Source: Thermoplasmatota archaeon (lineage in GTDB: Archaea > Thermoplasmatota > Thermoplasmata > UBA10834). From it: a stretch of 5,954 nucleotides of DNA. Below, in pieces: positions 4,608 through 5,954 of the stretch. The notes beneath the pieces are model-generated. The model saw only the letters and a list, made by a program, of their open reading frames with translations, was not told the origin of the DNA and did not search any database. Each line of letters opens with the position of its first letter. The first letter of the stretch is position 1. The position numbers and the translations under genes were made by a program. Where the stretch lies: contig JAJISI010000078.1 in assembly GCA_022848805.1 (NCBI GenBank), forward strand, positions 1-5,954, given 5' to 3'.

Positions 4608-5954
4608 CTAATGGACCTTCGACTCGCCGCCCCACATGGGCTTGTCTATCTTCTCGATGATGGCAGCAAGTTCCTTGTTCGCGCCGTCTGGAAGCCTTGG
4701 TACCTCGTGGGTCGCCAGTATCTCCTTGACCTTCTCCCTGGCGGAGTCCCTCATCGTCTTCTTGCCCGTCGTCGACCACGCGTCCTCCGAGCGTCTGTCG
4801 ACCAGTGCCGGCATGAAGTGGTCCGTCCTGAGGTACTTCATCGTGTGCTTCTGGGCGAGGTAGTTCTTGCCTATCCCGACCTTCTCGATGACATCCAGCG
4901 CGAGCGTCTCGTCGTTCGCCCACTCGCCTCGGATCAGTCTGGCAATGGCCCCGACGATATCGTCGTCGATCACGACCTGCTCGAGGTGCAGACAGCTGGA
5001 GTCCTCCAGCAAGCCTATGCCGCACATGAGGTCGGCGCCTGCCAGCAGGGGACCGACACAGCCTGTGTAGGTGTCCACAGCGGCCTGCAAGCCTGGCTCC
5101 TTCGCGGTTCCGGAGACGCCCACGCACGACGGCATGCCGTAGTAGTGCGCCATCTCCGTACCCATCGCCGAGCATATCGCGTGCTCTGGACTGCCGCCAG
5201 CCCTGACGGTGGTCTTCATGTCGAGCGGAGCGATGCCTAGTCCGTATATGACGGCCGCACCCGGAGATGCCAGCTGGGTCATCACGAGAGCGCTCAGGAC
5301 CTCGGCGTTGCCGACAACCATCGAGCCGACCAGCGAAGCTGGGCCGGTCGCGCCGGGCTGTGGCATGGTGAAGAACACCAGTGGCACGCCGCTCTTGGCG
5401 AACTCCAGGCTTGCGTCCATAACGCCCGCGTCGTGCTGCAGTGGCGCGTAGGTGCACTGGAGACACGATGAGATCGGTCTCCTGCGGTACTCCTTCTCGC
5501 CTCCAGCCGCCGCGTAACCCATGGCTGTGAGGTTCTTCGCGTCCTCGAGCGTCACGCCCGTCTCGTACATGACGTGCTTCTCCGTGTTGTTCAGAGATGC
5601 CTCAAGGTCGTGCAGATGCACGGTCGACGCTGGCATGTCTGTCGAGCTGACCATCGGCCAGTGGACATGCAAGTTCGGCAGGGCGTCGCATATCTTGGTG
5701 GAGTTGACCAGGTCCTTCTTCGTCGAGTTTCTCCTCTCACCCGTTTCGAAGTCCACCGCTACTGCGCCGTTCCCGTTCGCGCACATGTAGCTGTGGTTCA
5801 GATCGAGCCTCGCGTCATACTTTGGGTTCCTCGCAGCGAGGGTGATCGTGGACTTCTTCTTGCTGAGGGCTTCCTCGACGAGATGGGACGGCATCTTGGC
5901 CGACCTTGCCTTCTCATCGACTTCGCAGCCGTTATCTTTCAGAAGCTTCCTGCA
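4608..5954 (-). CDS. MttB-superfamily methyltransferase, non-pyrrolysine (upstream paralog, 5' end missing)
   Basis: 448 codons are visible, with the frame open to the right edge. By alignment with the downstream paralog about 41 N-terminal residues are missing. An internal ATG at 5894 is not the start, because the 20 codons before it (with KLLKDNGCEVDEK) match the paralog's LLRDAGCDFDEK region. Shared blocks include NGNGAVAVDFETGERR (60-75 of the visible part), NTEKHVMYETG, MPQPGATGPASLVG (197-210), DMKTTVRAGGSPEH (245-258), AGADLMCGIGLLED (305-318) and LALDVIEKVGIGK (351-363). These mark a corrinoid-protein methyltransferase of the MttB superfamily without an internal amber codon. It has 11 visible cysteines against 6 in the paralog, including a CxxC at visible residues 164-167. 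The stop is TAG, at the natural C terminus compared with the paralog. Substrate unknown, with a quaternary or methylated amine most likely. Confidence 0.87.
   Translation of the reverse strand, partial: CRKLLKDNGCEVDEKARSAKMPSHLVEEALSKKKSTITLAARNPKYDARLDLNHSYMCANGNGAVAVDFETGERRNSTKKDLVNSTKICDALPNLHVHWPMVSSTDMPASTVHLHDLEASLNNTEKHVMYETGVTLEDAKNLTAMGYAAAGGEKEYRRRPISSCLQCTYAPLQHDAGVMDASLEFAKSGVPLVFFTMPQPGATGPASLVGSMVVGNAEVLSALVMTQLASPGAAVIYGLGIAPLDMKTTVRAGGSPEHAICSAMGTEMAHYYGMPSCVGVSGTAKEPGLQAAVDTYTGCVGPLLAGADLMCGIGLLEDSSCLHLEQVVIDDDIVGAIARLIRGEWANDETLALDVIEKVGIGKNYLAQKHTMKYLRTDHFMPALVDRRSEDAWSTTGKKTMRDSAREKVKEILATHEVPRLPDGANKELAAIIEKIDKPMWGGESKVH

Noticed and set aside
3771..5240. 489-aa plus-strand open frame across both methyltransferase genes
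   Set aside because: It is antisense to two well-supported MttB-family genes. It is rich in Ser, Arg and Pro without domain character, as expected of a shadow frame in GC-rich DNA.
4402..5466. 354-aa minus-strand open frame
   Set aside because: It is an alternate frame of the upstream methyltransferase, dominated by Arg and Gly and lacking recognisable motifs.
3026..5954. Pyrrolysine-containing MttB genes
   Set aside because: Both frames run through the family's full conserved region without an in-frame TAG. The only TAG is at the C-terminal end of the upstream copy.

Overview
The window looks archaeal. Three things point that way. The asparagine synthetase is the archaeal kind, a shortened asparaginyl-tRNA synthetase-like protein. 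Several intergenic gaps carry TATA-box-like sequences 24-35 bp upstream of start codons. At least one gene appears to have a leaderless or near-leaderless transcript. Base composition is fairly GC-rich in genes, with AT-rich promoter gaps. A Thermoplasmatota or methylotrophic-methanogen relative would fit, but that is inference and the lineage cannot be fixed from this sequence.

Layout, left to right. (1) Positions 1-396, minus strand: the N-terminal 132 codons of threonine synthase (thrC), running off the left edge. (2) A 176-bp divergent promoter region holds a TATA-like box for each direction and a pair of inverted GTTGTGC heptamers. (3) 573-1499, plus strand: homoserine kinase (thrB). Together thrB and thrC perform the last two steps from homoserine to threonine. 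(4) 1532-2452, minus strand: archaeal AsnA-type asparagine synthetase, convergent with thrB. (5) 2453-2570: a compact AT-rich divergent promoter with several perfect or near-perfect palindromes. (6) 2571-3005, plus strand: an Lrp/AsnC-family regulator. (7) 3026-4468 and 4608-5954 (cut by the right edge), both minus strand: two tandem paralogs of the MttB superfamily (trimethylamine methyltransferase family). Neither has an in-frame amber (pyrrolysine) codon in its body. A strong GC-rich hairpin lies between them.

The left half is a small aspartate-family amino-acid block (threonine and asparagine) with its likely regulator. The asnA-like/AsnC-like divergent pair resembles the enterobacterial asnA-asnC arrangement, though the synthetase belongs to the archaeal subfamily. 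The right half concerns corrinoid-dependent methyl transfer, probably from quaternary amines or other methylated amines. No corrinoid protein gene is visible, so any partner must lie outside the window. I see no mobile element, CRISPR array, tRNA or rRNA. The points most worth a second look are the palindrome-rich promoter between asnA and the regulator, the tandem non-pyrrolysine MttB pair, and the amber-terminated upstream paralog. The amber codon is followed by a hairpin and an open frame that ends just inside the next gene's start.
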